From contig JAFRWN010000055.1 in the NCBI GenBank assembly GCA_017437965.1, forward strand, positions 1 through 54,089: a stretch of 54,089 nucleotides of DNA. Direction: 5' to 3'. Below the pieces are notes generated by a model, which saw nothing but the letters and a program-made list of their open reading frames with translations, was not told where the DNA came from and searched no databases. The translations under genes and the position numbers were made by a program. Each line of letters opens with the position of its first letter. The stretch's first letter is position 1. Source of the stretch: Lachnospiraceae bacterium (lineage in GTDB: Bacteria > Bacillota > Clostridia > Lachnospirales > Lachnospiraceae). Shown piece by piece: positions 32,264 through 41,474 of this stretch.

Positions 32264-34339
32264 TTACTGCTCTGAAGTGGTATCAGCTGCTTCTTCTACA
32301 GCTTCAGTAGCTGCCTCTGTAGTTTCTGCTACTGCTTCGTTAACTTCCTCTTTAACTTCTTCAGCTGCGCTCTCTTCCTCTGCTGCAGCTTCGTTCTTGT
32401 CTTCCTTAGGAAGAAGAACCTTCATTGAAAGGGAAATCTTCTTGCTCTCGGGCTTGAACTCTACGATCTTAGCCTCGATCTCCTGACCGATTTTAAGAAC
32501 ATCATCGGGCTTCTCAACTCTTGTTCTCAGAATCTGTGAAACATGGAGAAGTGCATCGATTCCGGGAGCTATCTCTACGAAAGCACCGAACGGAGCCATT
32601 CTTGCTACTTTACCCTTAACGATGTCGCCTACTGCAAACTGGGATTCAGCGATAACCCAGGGGTTGTCCTCATCAAACTTCTTTGAAAGAGCAATCTTGG
32701 TGCCCTTGATATCCTTTACATATACCTTGACAACATCTCCAACCTTGAAAAGCTTCTTGGGAGATACTGCTCTGGTCCAGCTCATCTCTGAAACATGGAG
32801 AAGACCGTCGATGTCGCCGATGTCAACAAATGCACCGAAATCTGTAACGTTCTTTACAGTTCCTTCAAATACATCACCGGGTCTGATTCCCTCAAGTGCT
32901 GCCTCAAGCTTAGCTTTCTTCTCTGCTGCTACAAGCTGCTTGCGGTCACCGATGATTCTTCTCTCCTTGGGTGAGTACTCGGTTACATAGAACTGGATGT
33001 CTGTATTCTTATACTTGCTGAGATCTTTCTCGAATACGTCTGAAACAAGGCTTGCGGGAATGAATACTCTTGCATTGTCAACTGTGATGCTGAGTCCTCC
33101 CTTTACAACGTCGGTTACCTTACCGGTAACGATAGTCTTGTTCTCGCAGGCTTCCTTAAGAGCCTCGCTCTCAACAAAACCTGAATTTGCTTTTCTGTAG
33201 CTGAGGGAAACCTGTCCGTCTCCGTCGTTTACCTTCAATACCTTAACCTTAAGGGTATCTCCAACCTTAACGGCCTCGGAGAGTTTAAGCTCAGGATCTT
33301 TAGTGTACTCGCTGCGAACGATGATGCCATCGGCCTTATAACCGATATTAAGAACAATCTGGTCTTCTTTGACGTCAATGACTGTACCTTCGACTACCTC
33401 TCCATTATGTATTGATTTGATGCTTTCTTCTAATAACTGTTCAAAATCTTCCATCGTATTCTGAACCTCCTCAATAATATTGTGTGGGGTTGAAGCTCCG
33501 GCTGTTATGCCGATACGGTCATATCCTTCAAAATCCGACCTACTAAGATCACTCGCATCCTGTACCAGAAAACTGTGCTTGCAGAACCCGGAAGAAATTT
33601 CAAATAATTTCCTTGTATTTGAACTGTTTCCGCCGCCCACGATTATCATCGCGTCGCTTTCTGCGGCAAGCTTTCTTGTTTCAGTCTGGCGCTCCTGCGT
33701 CGCATTGCAGATAGTATTCACCACACTAGCTTTCACATTATAACCTTTTTTTGTCAAAATTGCAACAAATTTTGCAAATTTTTCTAAATTAAATGTAGTT
33801 TGTGCTACCATACAGAGCATTTTGTCTGCATTTAAGCTCAAATTTTCAAGTTCTTCTGCTTCTGATACGACAAAATGTTCCGCATTTCCTGCCCAGCCGA
33901 CTATACCCCTGACTTCAGGATGAGCCGGATCACCGCATATTATCAGTGTTTTTCCTTCTTCTGCCGCCTCCGAAACTATTCTGTGGATTTTTTTGACAAA
34001 AGGACAGGTTGCATCTGCAATTTCTATCCTTCCGCCGGATTTTTCGGCAGCCACATGAAGTCTTTCGTCAGTTGCGCGGTCAATACCATGTGACCTTATC
34101 ACTATCACGGATCCGCATCCGTCTTTGTCTATGGTTTCCGGCAGTCTTTCGGCAGCCTCCACATCCTCAAGTACCACAACTCCCCTTGCAGAAAGCTCTT
34201 CTATCACCTTTTCATTGTGTATGATAGGGCCCAGGGTATAGACTTTTTTACCGGCATCCACATATTCATGCACCTTGTCTACAGCCCTCTTTACCCCGAA
34301 GCAGAACCCGGCTGTTTTTGCAACTTTAACCGTTTTCAT
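32264..34339 (-). CDS. ispH: Fusion of IspH (HMBPP reductase) with ribosomal protein S1 homolog
   Basis: 691 residues. Residues 1-285 are IspH, the iron-sulfur enzyme that makes isoprenoid precursors: the three cluster cysteines are C13 (GFCFGV), C112 (DATCPF) and C211 (NTICNATQERQ), with SHGI and TAGASTPHNIIEEV. Residues about 310-645 are four S1 RNA-binding repeats, such as VIDVKEDQIVLNIGYKADGII and VTDFGAFVDIGDIDGLLHVSEM. The tail is low-complexity Glu/Ala. This fusion is known in Clostridia. The start overlaps the preceding gene by ATGA. The S1 part probably helps translation initiation. Confidence 0.95.
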   Translation of the reverse strand: MKTVKVAKTAGFCFGVKRAVDKVHEYVDAGKKVYTLGPIIHNEKVIEELSARGVVVLEDVEAAERLPETIDKDGCGSVIVIRSHGIDRATDERLHVAAEKSGGRIEIADATCPFVKKIHRIVSEAAEEGKTLIICGDPAHPEVRGIVGWAGNAEHFVVSEAEELENLSLNADKMLCMVAQTTFNLEKFAKFVAILTKKGYNVKASVVNTICNATQERQTETRKLAAESDAMIIVGGGNSSNTRKLFEISSGFCKHSFLVQDASDLSRSDFEGYDRIGITAGASTPHNIIEEVQNTMEDFEQLLEESIKSIHNGEVVEGTVIDVKEDQIVLNIGYKADGIIVRSEYTKDPELKLSEAVKVGDTLKVKVLKVNDGDGQVSLSYRKANSGFVESEALKEACENKTIVTGKVTDVVKGGLSITVDNARVFIPASLVSDVFEKDLSKYKNTDIQFYVTEYSPKERRIIGDRKQLVAAEKKAKLEAALEGIRPGDVFEGTVKNVTDFGAFVDIGDIDGLLHVSEMSWTRAVSPKKLFKVGDVVKVYVKDIKGTKIALSKKFDEDNPWVIAESQFAVGDIVKGKVARMAPFGAFVEIAPGIDALLHVSQILRTRVEKPDDVLKIGQEIEAKIVEFKPESKKISLSMKVLLPKEDKNEAAAEEESAAEEVKEEVNEAVAETTEAATEAVEEAADTTSEQ

Positions 34340-36273
34340 TTCGTTTTCCCGTTAAAAAGTTCAATTAATTTTGCAATTACTTCATCAATTGTCATATCGG
34401 AGCTGTCGACAAGTACTGCATCCTCAGCCTGTGCAAGCGGAGAAATCTCCCTGTGCATATCGCGGTAGTCACGCTCTGCAATATCGGCCTTTATCTCTTC
34501 AATATCAGCCTCCTCGCCCTTCTGCACATATTCAAGATAGCGGCGTCTTGCCCTCTCCTCAACGCTTGCCGTAAGGTAAACCTTGAGTGTTGCATCGGGA
34601 AGCACGGTTGTACCGATATCACGTCCGTCCATTACAAGACTCTGGGCCTTTGCGAGTTCTCTCTGAAGATTTACAAGCTTTTCCCTTACCTTGGGATATA
34701 CGCTTATCTTACTTGTCATTGCGGAAACCTCTTCGGTCCTTATCTTTCCGCTGACATCCTCTCCGTTAAGGATCACAAGCTGCTTTCCGTCCTCGTCAAA
34801 GGCTATCGAAATGCTGATGTCATCAACGGCAGCATTGATTTTTTCCTCTTCGTCGCTGGCAATACCGTTATTTATAAAGTAAAGAGCGATTGCACGGTAC
34901 ATGGCACCGGTATCGGCATATATCCAGCCCATTTCCTTTGCCACTGCCTTTGCTATTGTGCTCTTGCCTGCTCCTGCAGGTCCGTCGATTGCGATCTGAT
35001 AGGTCATTTTCTGTTCCTCCGTTATGTTTTTGCTATTGTTTTTTTCGTTTATGCTTTTTGCACATGCGGCAGCCGTTGACCAGGCTATCTGCAGGTTAAA
35101 GCCACCCGTAAGTGCATCCAGGTCAAGTACCTCACCTACAAAATAAAGTCCTTTAACCTTTTTCGACTCCATGGTTTTAGGGTCGATTTCCTTTACATTC
35201 ACACCGCCCTTGGTGATTACCGCCTCATTATAGCCGGCAAGAGAGGTGATTTCCATGTCAAAATCCTTAAGAAGAGTAATTATCCTCTCCCGCTGTTCCT
35301 TTTTTACCGCTGCTGAGTTGATTTCACAGTTAAAACCCAGCTTCTTTTCGAAAACCGGAAGCATTGATGCCGGCAACAGTCCTCTTATTATGTTTCTCAG
35401 GCTCTTTGTCGGGTTTTCGGAAAAATCCCTGAGCAGTCGTTCGTCCAATGCTTTTTCGTCCAGTGCAGGCTTAAGATCGATCGAAAGTCTTGCGCCCTCA
35501 GCCTTTATTCCGACAAGAGCAGAGGCGGTCAGAATCAGCGGTCCGCTGACTCCTGTATGGGTAAAGAGCATTTCTCCGAAGCCTGAATAAAGCTCTTTTC
35601 CGTTCTTTTCAATTTTAATGCGGACATTCTTAAGCGAAAGCCCTGCCATGTCCGCGCAAAAGCTCTCTTTTATTTTAAAAGGCACAAGAGAAGGATAACA
35701 TTTGGTCACTTCATGCCCTGCTTCCCTTGCGAAGCGGTAGCCGTCACCGGTCGATCCTGTCGTCGGATATGAAAGGCCTCCGGTTGCGATGACCACATTA
35801 TCGGCCATGAGCACGCTTCCGTCCGAAAGCCTTACTCCGCTTGCCTTTTTCACGCCATTTTCATCCTCGGTAAGTACCTCTTTTACCTCGCTGTTCTTCC
35901 TTATCTTTATCCCGCTCTTTCTTGCGGCCCTCTCAAGCGTTTCGATAACGTCCTGAGCCCTGTCAGATTCCGGAAAAACCCTTTCTCCGCGCTCAATCTT
36001 AAGCGGAAGTCCTCTTTCCTCAAGGAAGGCGTACATATCGAAATTGCTGAAATTATTGAACGCACTGTAGAAAAACCTTTTGTTGCTCACAAGGTTTTCC
36101 ATGAACTCCTCCCCCACGGTTGCATTGGTCAGGTTGCACCTTCCCTTGCCCGTGATGTAAATTTTCTTGCCCATGCGCTCGTTCTTTTCAAGCAGGATAT
36201 TTTCTTTGTTAAAATCAAGCAGCGCAGCCGTCATCATGCCTGCTGCGCCACCGCCGAGTATTATTGTTTTCAT
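34336..36273 (-). CDS. cmk: HI0933-family flavoprotein fused in frame to cytidylate kinase
   Basis: 645 residues in two parts. Residues 1-412 are an FAD-dependent oxidoreductase of the HI0933/BaiN type (ILGGGAAGMMTA for FAD, TGKGRCNLTN, VIATGGLSYPTTGSTGDGY, GEVLDLDALTGGFNLQIAWST). Residues about 425-645 are cytidylate kinase, which phosphorylates CMP/dCMP: IDGPAGAGKSTIAKA, YADTGAMYRA, MDGRDIGTTVLPDA. A perfect ribosome site GGAGGA (35015-35020) precedes the cmk ATG at 35005-35007, so cmk may also be made alone. The junction follows a run of seven A; one base more or less would restore a stop. Overlaps ispH and pgsA neighbours tightly. Confidence 0.88.
   Translation of the reverse strand: MKTIILGGGAAGMMTAALLDFNKENILLEKNERMGKKIYITGKGRCNLTNATVGEEFMENLVSNKRFFYSAFNNFSNFDMYAFLEERGLPLKIERGERVFPESDRAQDVIETLERAARKSGIKIRKNSEVKEVLTEDENGVKKASGVRLSDGSVLMADNVVIATGGLSYPTTGSTGDGYRFAREAGHEVTKCYPSLVPFKIKESFCADMAGLSLKNVRIKIEKNGKELYSGFGEMLFTHTGVSGPLILTASALVGIKAEGARLSIDLKPALDEKALDERLLRDFSENPTKSLRNIIRGLLPASMLPVFEKKLGFNCEINSAAVKKEQRERIITLLKDFDMEITSLAGYNEAVITKGGVNVKEIDPKTMESKKVKGLYFVGEVLDLDALTGGFNLQIAWSTAAACAKSINEKNNSKNITEEQKMTYQIAIDGPAGAGKSTIAKAVAKEMGWIYADTGAMYRAIALYFINNGIASDEEEKINAAVDDISISIAFDEDGKQLVILNGEDVSGKIRTEEVSAMTSKISVYPKVREKLVNLQRELAKAQSLVMDGRDIGTTVLPDATLKVYLTASVEERARRRYLEYVQKGEEADIEEIKADIAERDYRDMHREISPLAQAEDAVLVDSSDMTIDEVIAKLIELFNGKTK
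35015..35020 (-). promoter_or_regulatory. Internal Shine-Dalgarno for separate cytidylate kinase translation
   Basis: GGAGGA on the minus strand, seven bases before the ATG (35005-35007) that begins the cytidylate kinase part; a free-standing Cmk from 34336-35007 would have 223 residues, the usual size. Confidence 0.75.
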
Positions 36274-36836
36274 TATTTGTCCTTGATGACTTCACGGTTC
36301 TTGTAGATATAGTCCACAAGAGAAATAACGGTAAGTGCAAGTGCAATCCACATGCAGATCTTTCCGAGCACATCGATAAAATCGAAGAACCATCCTGTAT
36401 TGTCTCTGTCACAGGTAAAGATCATGAATATGCACATGAACATCTGGAACACGGTCTTGAATTTTGCAATATAGCTTGCTGCGATCACTATTCCTGCATC
36501 CGCAGCCACAAGCCTGAAACCGCTGATGATGAATTCCCTGGCAAGTATCGTAGCTGCGATCCAGCCGGGTATCATGCCCATTTCAACAAGAAGTATCATT
36601 GCCGTCGAAACAAGTACCTTATCAGCCAGAGGATCCATGAACTTGCCGAAATTGGTTACTAACTTATATTTCCTTGCGAGATATCCGTCAAGGAAATCGG
36701 TGATGCAGGCTATCGAAAATACCGTAAGTGCTATGAAATTATAGAACGGTATATCGGGAAGCAGCATCAGTACAACAAAAACCGGTATAAGAACCACACG
36801 AAACATAGTTATCTTATTCGGAAGATTCATTTTCAA
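36273..36836 (-). CDS. pgsA: CDP-diacylglycerol--glycerol-3-phosphate phosphatidyltransferase
   Basis: 187 residues, about five membrane helices. PgsA makes phosphatidylglycerol phosphate. The CDP-alcohol phosphotransferase signature DG-x2-AR-x8-G-x3-D-x3-D reads DFLDGYLAR ... GKFMDPLAD (about 47-72). The start may be TTG at 36836, which has AGGAG at good spacing, or the ATG at 36828-36830. Its start region overlaps rimO by 23 bases and its stop overlaps the next gene by one base. Confidence 0.94.
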   Translation of the reverse strand: MKMNLPNKITMFRVVLIPVFVVLMLLPDIPFYNFIALTVFSIACITDFLDGYLARKYKLVTNFGKFMDPLADKVLVSTAMILLVEMGMIPGWIAATILAREFIISGFRLVAADAGIVIAASYIAKFKTVFQMFMCIFMIFTCDRDNTGWFFDFIDVLGKICMWIALALTVISLVDYIYKNREVIKDK

Positions 36837-38142
36837 GTATTTCTCCTGTCAAATCATATTTATCTGCACCGGTGATCAGGGCTTTTACAACCTCACCGGA
36901 CATATGTTTCTCATCCGAGAACAAAAATACGCACCCGTCAATTTCAGGCGCATCCATGTAGCTGCGGCCGACATAGACCTCTTCATCCGGAAGAAAGCCT
37001 TCTATCATCACGGAAAGAGTCTTTCCGACCATGCCTTTAAGCCTTTCCTTTGAAAGACCAGCGGCAAGCTGCATTATTTCTTTTCTTCTGCGCTTTTTCT
37101 CGCGTTCGGGAACCTGTCCGGGCATCACTGCCGCCGGAGTGTTCTCCTCTCTTGAGTAAGTAAAAACTCCTATACGCGCAAAGCCGGCCTCTTTAATGAA
37201 ATCCTTAAGGATTTCGACGTCCTCTTCCGTCTCTCCCGGAAAACCGGTGATCAGACTGGTTCTGAGGGCTGCGTCTGGAATTTTCTTCTTTATTTTCTTA
37301 AGTACCGAAAGTATTCCTTTTCTGCTTGTCTTACGGCCCATAGCCTTAAGTATACGGTCCGAAGCATGCTGAACCGGAATATCCAGATAGTTTACAATCT
37401 TTTCATTTGCCGCCATCGTATCAAGCAGCTCGTCATATATTTCCTCAGGATAACAGTACATCACCCTTATCCAGTTAAGGCCTTCTATTTCACTGAGCTT
37501 TTCAAGCAGGACATGCAGGCTCTTTTTACCATACAGATCGGTACCGTAGAGTGTCGTTTCCTGTGCCACAAGTATCAGCTCGCTCGTACCGTTCTCTGCA
37601 AGATATCTTGCCTCGGAAAGAAGTTCCTCCATCGGAACCGAGCGGTAATTTCCGCGTACCAACGGAATCACACAGTAAGTACAGTGTTTTCCGCAACCTT
37701 CAGCAATCTTTAAATATGATACATAGCTTTCGCCGCTTATTATTCTCTTGTTTCCCGGAACAAGGCGGTCAATGCTAAGGAGTTTTTCGCAAAAGCCTTC
37801 GGATTCCACAGCCTGTACTATCGAATCAAAGGCAGTTGTTCCGACAATTGCATCTACCTCCGGTATCTCAGCCTTGATATCTTCAGCATAACGCTGGGCC
37901 AGACAGCCGGTAACCACCAGTCTTTTAAGCTTTCCGCTTTTTTTATATTCAGCCATTTCAAGTATCGTATTGATGCTTTCTTCCTTCGCATCACCGATAA
38001 AACAGCAGCTGTTTACGATTATCGCCTCGGCCTCGTTTTCATCGTCCACGATCATGTGTCCTCTTTCGGAAAGAAGCCCCAGCATATGTTCACTGTCGAC
38101 CCTGTTTTTATCACAGCCGAGAGAAACTAAAAGTATCTTCAT
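36814..38142 (-). CDS. rimO: Ribosomal protein S12 methylthiotransferase RimO
   Basis: 442 residues. RimO is a radical SAM enzyme that adds a methylthio group to Asp of S12. The N-terminal UPF0004 domain has SLGCDKNRVDSE with the first cluster Cys, NSCCFI and VTGCLAQRY. The radical SAM motif is EGCGKHCTYCVIP (about 148-160). A C-terminal TRAM domain (about 375-440) includes EGFLPDEEVYVGRSYMDAPEIDG, which is characteristic of RimO over MiaB. Follows the lipoprotein gene by 11 bases. Confidence 0.96.
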   Translation of the reverse strand: MKILLVSLGCDKNRVDSEHMLGLLSERGHMIVDDENEAEAIIVNSCCFIGDAKEESINTILEMAEYKKSGKLKRLVVTGCLAQRYAEDIKAEIPEVDAIVGTTAFDSIVQAVESEGFCEKLLSIDRLVPGNKRIISGESYVSYLKIAEGCGKHCTYCVIPLVRGNYRSVPMEELLSEARYLAENGTSELILVAQETTLYGTDLYGKKSLHVLLEKLSEIEGLNWIRVMYCYPEEIYDELLDTMAANEKIVNYLDIPVQHASDRILKAMGRKTSRKGILSVLKKIKKKIPDAALRTSLITGFPGETEEDVEILKDFIKEAGFARIGVFTYSREENTPAAVMPGQVPEREKKRRRKEIMQLAAGLSKERLKGMVGKTLSVMIEGFLPDEEVYVGRSYMDAPEIDGCVFLFSDEKHMSGEVVKALITGADKYDLTGEILENESSE

Positions 38143-38153
38143 CAGACTATCCT

Positions 38154-39116
38154 TTACACACTTCTGGCCTTGCCGAGCACATAATCAAATGCAAGATCCT
38201 GAAGTATATTGAACTCGATCACATCCTTGCTGTACTCCTTCTCAAATAGCTCGCGGTCTGTATAACCGAATTTTTCCATGTACAGCTTGATTTTTGCCTC
38301 GTAGATCTCATCTGTGATCTCAATCTTTTCTGCCTCTGCTATTGCAAGCAGTGCTTCGGTCCTGCAGGCAAGTTCGGTTGCATCCTTGGCTATATTCTTC
38401 TTGAAATCTGCTGCATTTGTGCCATAAGCCTCTTCAACATATTGATCAAAGCTCATGTTCTTTGTTACGGCCTGAGCATTGTAATAGGAATACAGTGACG
38501 CATAATACGTGCAGCTCTTCTCGGTCAGATCACTGTTAAAGCAGCTGTTATCTACAATATAGGACAATATTTCATTTTTATAGGCGGTTTCAGCCTTTTC
38601 TTCCTTGGACTCCTCTATCATTTTCTTATAGGCGTCCTTGAGAGCTGCAACCGATTTATATTCATAATATTTGGCAACCAGCTCATCAGTCAGTTCCGTA
38701 AGCTCCTTGCCTTCCATTTTCGATACTGCCTCGCGGGTTTCGTCAAGCTTTTTCTGAAGCTCAGTATCTTCCGCCTCGGTATTCTGCTTATGGTAGGAAA
38801 CCTCATTATAGTTGCAAAGACTTACTGAACCGTCCTTCTTTGTATAGAAATAAGGATCTTCCGGTTCTTCGGTAGGTTCCGCTGTAGGTTCTGAAGGTTC
38901 AGGTTCAGCCGACCCATCCGGCATTTCATCATCCGATATTTCGGGGTCAGCAAAATCAGCGGTTGCATATTTCTCATCAACATCCGCCACAGCCCTCGCA
39001 TCGGTAGCCAGCTCAATTACATTTTCATAGGGATCCTTCTGCGATCTTTTGTTCTCACATGCGCAGAGCACAAGGAGCATAGTCATCACAAAGAAGCCCG
39101 CAATAATTTTTTTCAT
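38154..39116 (-). CDS. Lipoprotein with trigger-factor-like C-terminal region
   Basis: 320 residues. Lipobox LVLCACEN after a typical signal peptide places it at the outer membrane face. An acidic Pro/Glu/Thr linker (about 55-95) is followed by a helical domain (about 110-320) like the C-terminal chaperone arms of trigger factor: FNSDLTEKSCTYYASLYSYYN, TDEIYEAKIKLYMEKFGY and the final EFNILQDLAFDYVLGKA. It may assist secreted protein folding. The ATG at 39114-39116 has AGGA ahead; the upstream ATG at 39152 precedes 12 atypical residues. First gene of the rimO operon. Confidence 0.75.
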   Translation of the reverse strand: MKKIIAGFFVMTMLLVLCACENKRSQKDPYENVIELATDARAVADVDEKYATADFADPEISDDEMPDGSAEPEPSEPTAEPTEEPEDPYFYTKKDGSVSLCNYNEVSYHKQNTEAEDTELQKKLDETREAVSKMEGKELTELTDELVAKYYEYKSVAALKDAYKKMIEESKEEKAETAYKNEILSYIVDNSCFNSDLTEKSCTYYASLYSYYNAQAVTKNMSFDQYVEEAYGTNAADFKKNIAKDATELACRTEALLAIAEAEKIEITDEIYEAKIKLYMEKFGYTDRELFEKEYSKDVIEFNILQDLAFDYVLGKARSV

Positions 39117-39157
39117 ACAATCCTCGTTATAAAGCAGAACAAAATCATGCACTATAT

Positions 39158-39186
39158 ATTGTACCCTAAAACGCCCGATAATGCAA
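39158..39186 (-). promoter_or_regulatory. Sigma-A promoter of the lipoprotein-rimO operon
   Basis: TTGCAT (39181-39186), 17 bases, TACAAT (39158-39163) on the minus strand. Confidence 0.6.
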
Positions 39187-39211
39187 GTCTTTTACAAAAT
39201 ATTCACATAAT

Positions 39212-39244
39212 AAAAAGCATCCGCCACTAAATAGCGGATGCTTT
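39212..39244 (-). terminator. Terminator of ftsZ
   Basis: Perfect 11-base arms AAAGCATCCGC / GCGGATGCTTT (39214-39224, 39234-39244) with a 9-base loop; TTTTTATT follows on the minus strand. Confidence 0.9.
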
Positions 39245-39267
39245 GGTAATCATCTTGTGTTCAGAAA

Positions 39268-40503
39268 TTACTTTCTGTTCTTCTGAAGGAAATCGGGAAT
39301 CTTGATTCCGCTTCCCTCCTGCTTGGGAGCAGCGGGTGCAACAGGTGTTACAGGAGTAACGGGTGTTGCGGGTGTAATGGGAGTTACAGGTGCTGCGGGT
39401 GCAACATTTTCTGCAGGTGCTGCGGGAGCCGCATTCTCAGGCTTTGAAAACATCGAACCGGTGTTGAAAGAAGGTCTGTTGTTGAACAAAGGCTTCTTCT
39501 GGAAAACAGTGCTTGTCTTAGGCTTGTCGGGCGATGCGGTAAGGGTTGCATCGGAAAGACCGGTTGCAATGATGGTAATCTTGCAGAAATCAGGCTGTGA
39601 ATCATCGTAGTTTGCACCGAAGATGATGTTTGCGGAATCTCCTGCAAGCTCCTGAACATAGCTTGCTGCCTCATTAGCCTCAATAAGTGAAATATCACCG
39701 GTTACGTTGATGATGATATGGCTTGCGTTCTCGATGCTGGTCTCAAGCAGCGGGCTTGTGGTAGCCTGCTTAACAGCATCCATACACTTGTCATCGCCTG
39801 AACCAGTACCGATACCGATATGGGCAATACCCTTGTCCTTCATCGTTGTCTGTACGTCTGCGAAGTCAAGATTGATAAGTCCTGATGTATTGATAAGGTC
39901 TGTGATACCCTGTACACCCTGCTGAAGAACCTCATCAGCCTTCTTGAGTGATTCGGGAATTGTAGTCCTTCTGTCTACTATCTGGAGAAGCTTGTCGTTA
40001 GGGATAACGATAAGAGTGTCAACTGCCTGACGGAGCTTTTCAATTCCGCTGAGGGCATTTGCCATTCTCTGCTTTCCTTCAAATGTGAAAGGCTTTGTAA
40101 CGATACCGACAGTAAGTACGCCCATCTGCTTAGCGATGGCTGCAACAACAGGTGCTGCACCAGTACCGGTTCCGCCACCCATACCACAGGTAACGAATAC
40201 CATATCGGAACCAACGATTATATCCTGAAGCTCCTCGATGCTCTCCTCTGCTGCCTTCTCACCAACCTCAGGCTGAGCTCCGGCACCGAGTCCCTTTGTA
40301 AGCTTCTCACCGATCTGAAGAATCTGGGGAGCCTTACATGCGGAAAGATGCTGCTTATCTGTGTTAACGCAGATAAAATCCACACCGACTATACCCTCAT
40401 CAATCATTCTATTTACGGCATTGTTTCCCGCACCACCGACACCGATGACACGGATTTTTGCAGCCGCTTCATTATTGTCAACTTTAATCTCAAGCAAAGC
40501 CAT
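39268..40503 (-). CDS. ftsZ: Cell division protein FtsZ
   Basis: 411 residues. FtsZ is the tubulin-like GTPase that forms the division ring. [13 protein letters not shown] and [15 protein letters not shown] (GTP-binding), [13 protein letters not shown] and the synergy-loop region are present. A Pro/Thr/Ala linker (about 355-395) made of TP-x-TP and AAP repeats leads to a conserved tip [11 protein letters not shown] for FtsA/SepF/ZipA-type partners. Own promoter and terminator, but same direction as ftsQ and ftsW. Confidence 0.97.
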   Translation of the reverse strand: MALLEIKVDNNEAAAKIRVIGVGGAGNNAVNRMIDEGIVGVDFICVNTDKQHLSACKAPQILQIGEKLTKGLGAGAQPEVGEKAAEESIEELQDIIVGSDMVFVTCGMGGGTGTGAAPVVAAIAKQMGVLTVGIVTKPFTFEGKQRMANALSGIEKLRQAVDTLIVIPNDKLLQIVDRRTTIPESLKKADEVLQQGVQGITDLINTSGLINLDFADVQTTMKDKGIAHIGIGTGSGDDKCMDAVKQATTSPLLETSIENASHIIINVTGDISLIEANEAASYVQELAGDSANIIFGANYDDSQPDFCKITIIATGLSDATLTASPDKPKTSTVFQKKPLFNNRPSFNTGSMFSKPENAAPAAPAENVAPAAPVTPITPATPVTPVTPVAPAAPKQEGSGIKIPDFLQKNRK

Positions 40504-40533
40504 ATCCTCCTTTGTGCTTTTAACCTATTGTTT

Positions 40534-40562
40534 ATAATAGTGCTAAATTCAAAAAATATCAA
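40534..40562 (-). promoter_or_regulatory. Sigma-A promoter of ftsZ
   Basis: TTGATA (40557-40562), 17 bases, TATTAT (40534-40539) on the minus strand, in the gap between ftsQ and ftsZ. Confidence 0.7.
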
Positions 40563-40631
40563 GAGGAAATTTATTTTTTTATGATTTTTGTCGTCATTTT
40601 TTCTTTTTCAGGCAAATTTTGGGCAATTTTT

Positions 40632-41441
40632 TTATTCCTCTTGGGGTTCTCCGGGCGTAATCTCAGGCTCAGGAGTCGGTGTAGCCTCCCTGTCTTTGAT
40701 GACTTCAGACAAAATATCCTTATTTCCGGAAGAATATTCCGACATATCCATCTTGAAAAGCCTGCCGTCCTTTTCTGCCGCTTCCAGAATTTCGGGCAGA
40801 TTGTTTACAATATCGTCATATCTGTCCCTTATGCCGCAGAAGATAATATTTCCGTCGCTGCAATATATCGATACGTTCAGGTTCTTGTCAAAGCTGATCT
40901 TATCCGTCAGCACCTTGTTTTTGCTTATCGACTGGGTGATATCAAGTATGGTACCATAGACCGCATCGTCGCTTATCTCAAGCTTTTTGCCGACAGTAGC
41001 CCATGAAAAATCCAGGCCTTCGATCAAAGGAACATTGTTTTCCCATGTTTCCCAGCTGGCAACGATGATACCGTCCTTGTCAAAGTACATATAGTCGTCC
41101 ATTACCTTGAAGCAGCCCACTATGGTCTTTTCATAGACCTTGATCTTCATTGTGTCAAGGGAATCCATCTCAACCTTTATCTCGTCGATAAAAGCCCGTG
41201 TCGGAGCCTCCTTGAACATGTAATGGACCTTCATGAAAATGGAGTATTTGTCGAGCTTCGAGCTCTGTAACATTTCGATTATCTCGTTTTCCTGGTACCA
41301 GTTGTTTCCGACAACCTCAAACTTCTTTATTTTACTTTTTTTGTTCAGGAAAATATAGCAGGCCAGGCATATTACAAGGAAAATCGCCAGTTTAATAAGA
41401 AATCTGTAGATAAACGGGAGCTCATATTCAATCTTCTCCAC
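40632..41441 (-). CDS. ftsQ: Cell division protein FtsQ/DivIB (main part, after an in-frame TAG)
   Basis: 269 residues from a GTG at 41439-41441. A membrane helix (about 12-30) is followed by an extracytoplasmic POTRA domain (KIKKFEVVGNNWYQENEIIEML) and a beta domain (VYEKTIVGCFKV), then a Pro/Thr/Glu tail. It links the divisome FtsL/FtsB parts. The GTG has no good ribosome site (nearest AGGA about 20 bases away). The same frame continues upstream through a Lys/Glu-rich stretch to a TAG at 41475-41477 and then the 52-codon segment that begins at ATG 41633, so the natural protein probably starts there and is split by the amber codon. Confidence 0.85.
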   Translation of the reverse strand: MEKIEYELPFIYRFLIKLAIFLVICLACYIFLNKKSKIKKFEVVGNNWYQENEIIEMLQSSKLDKYSIFMKVHYMFKEAPTRAFIDEIKVEMDSLDTMKIKVYEKTIVGCFKVMDDYMYFDKDGIIVASWETWENNVPLIEGLDFSWATVGKKLEISDDAVYGTILDITQSISKNKVLTDKISFDKNLNVSIYCSDGNIIFCGIRDRYDDIVNNLPEILEAAEKDGRLFKMDMSEYSSGNKDILSEVIKDREATPTPEPEITPGEPQEE

Positions 41442-41474
41442 GTTTTCGGCTTTTTTCTTTTCCTTCTTTTCTTT

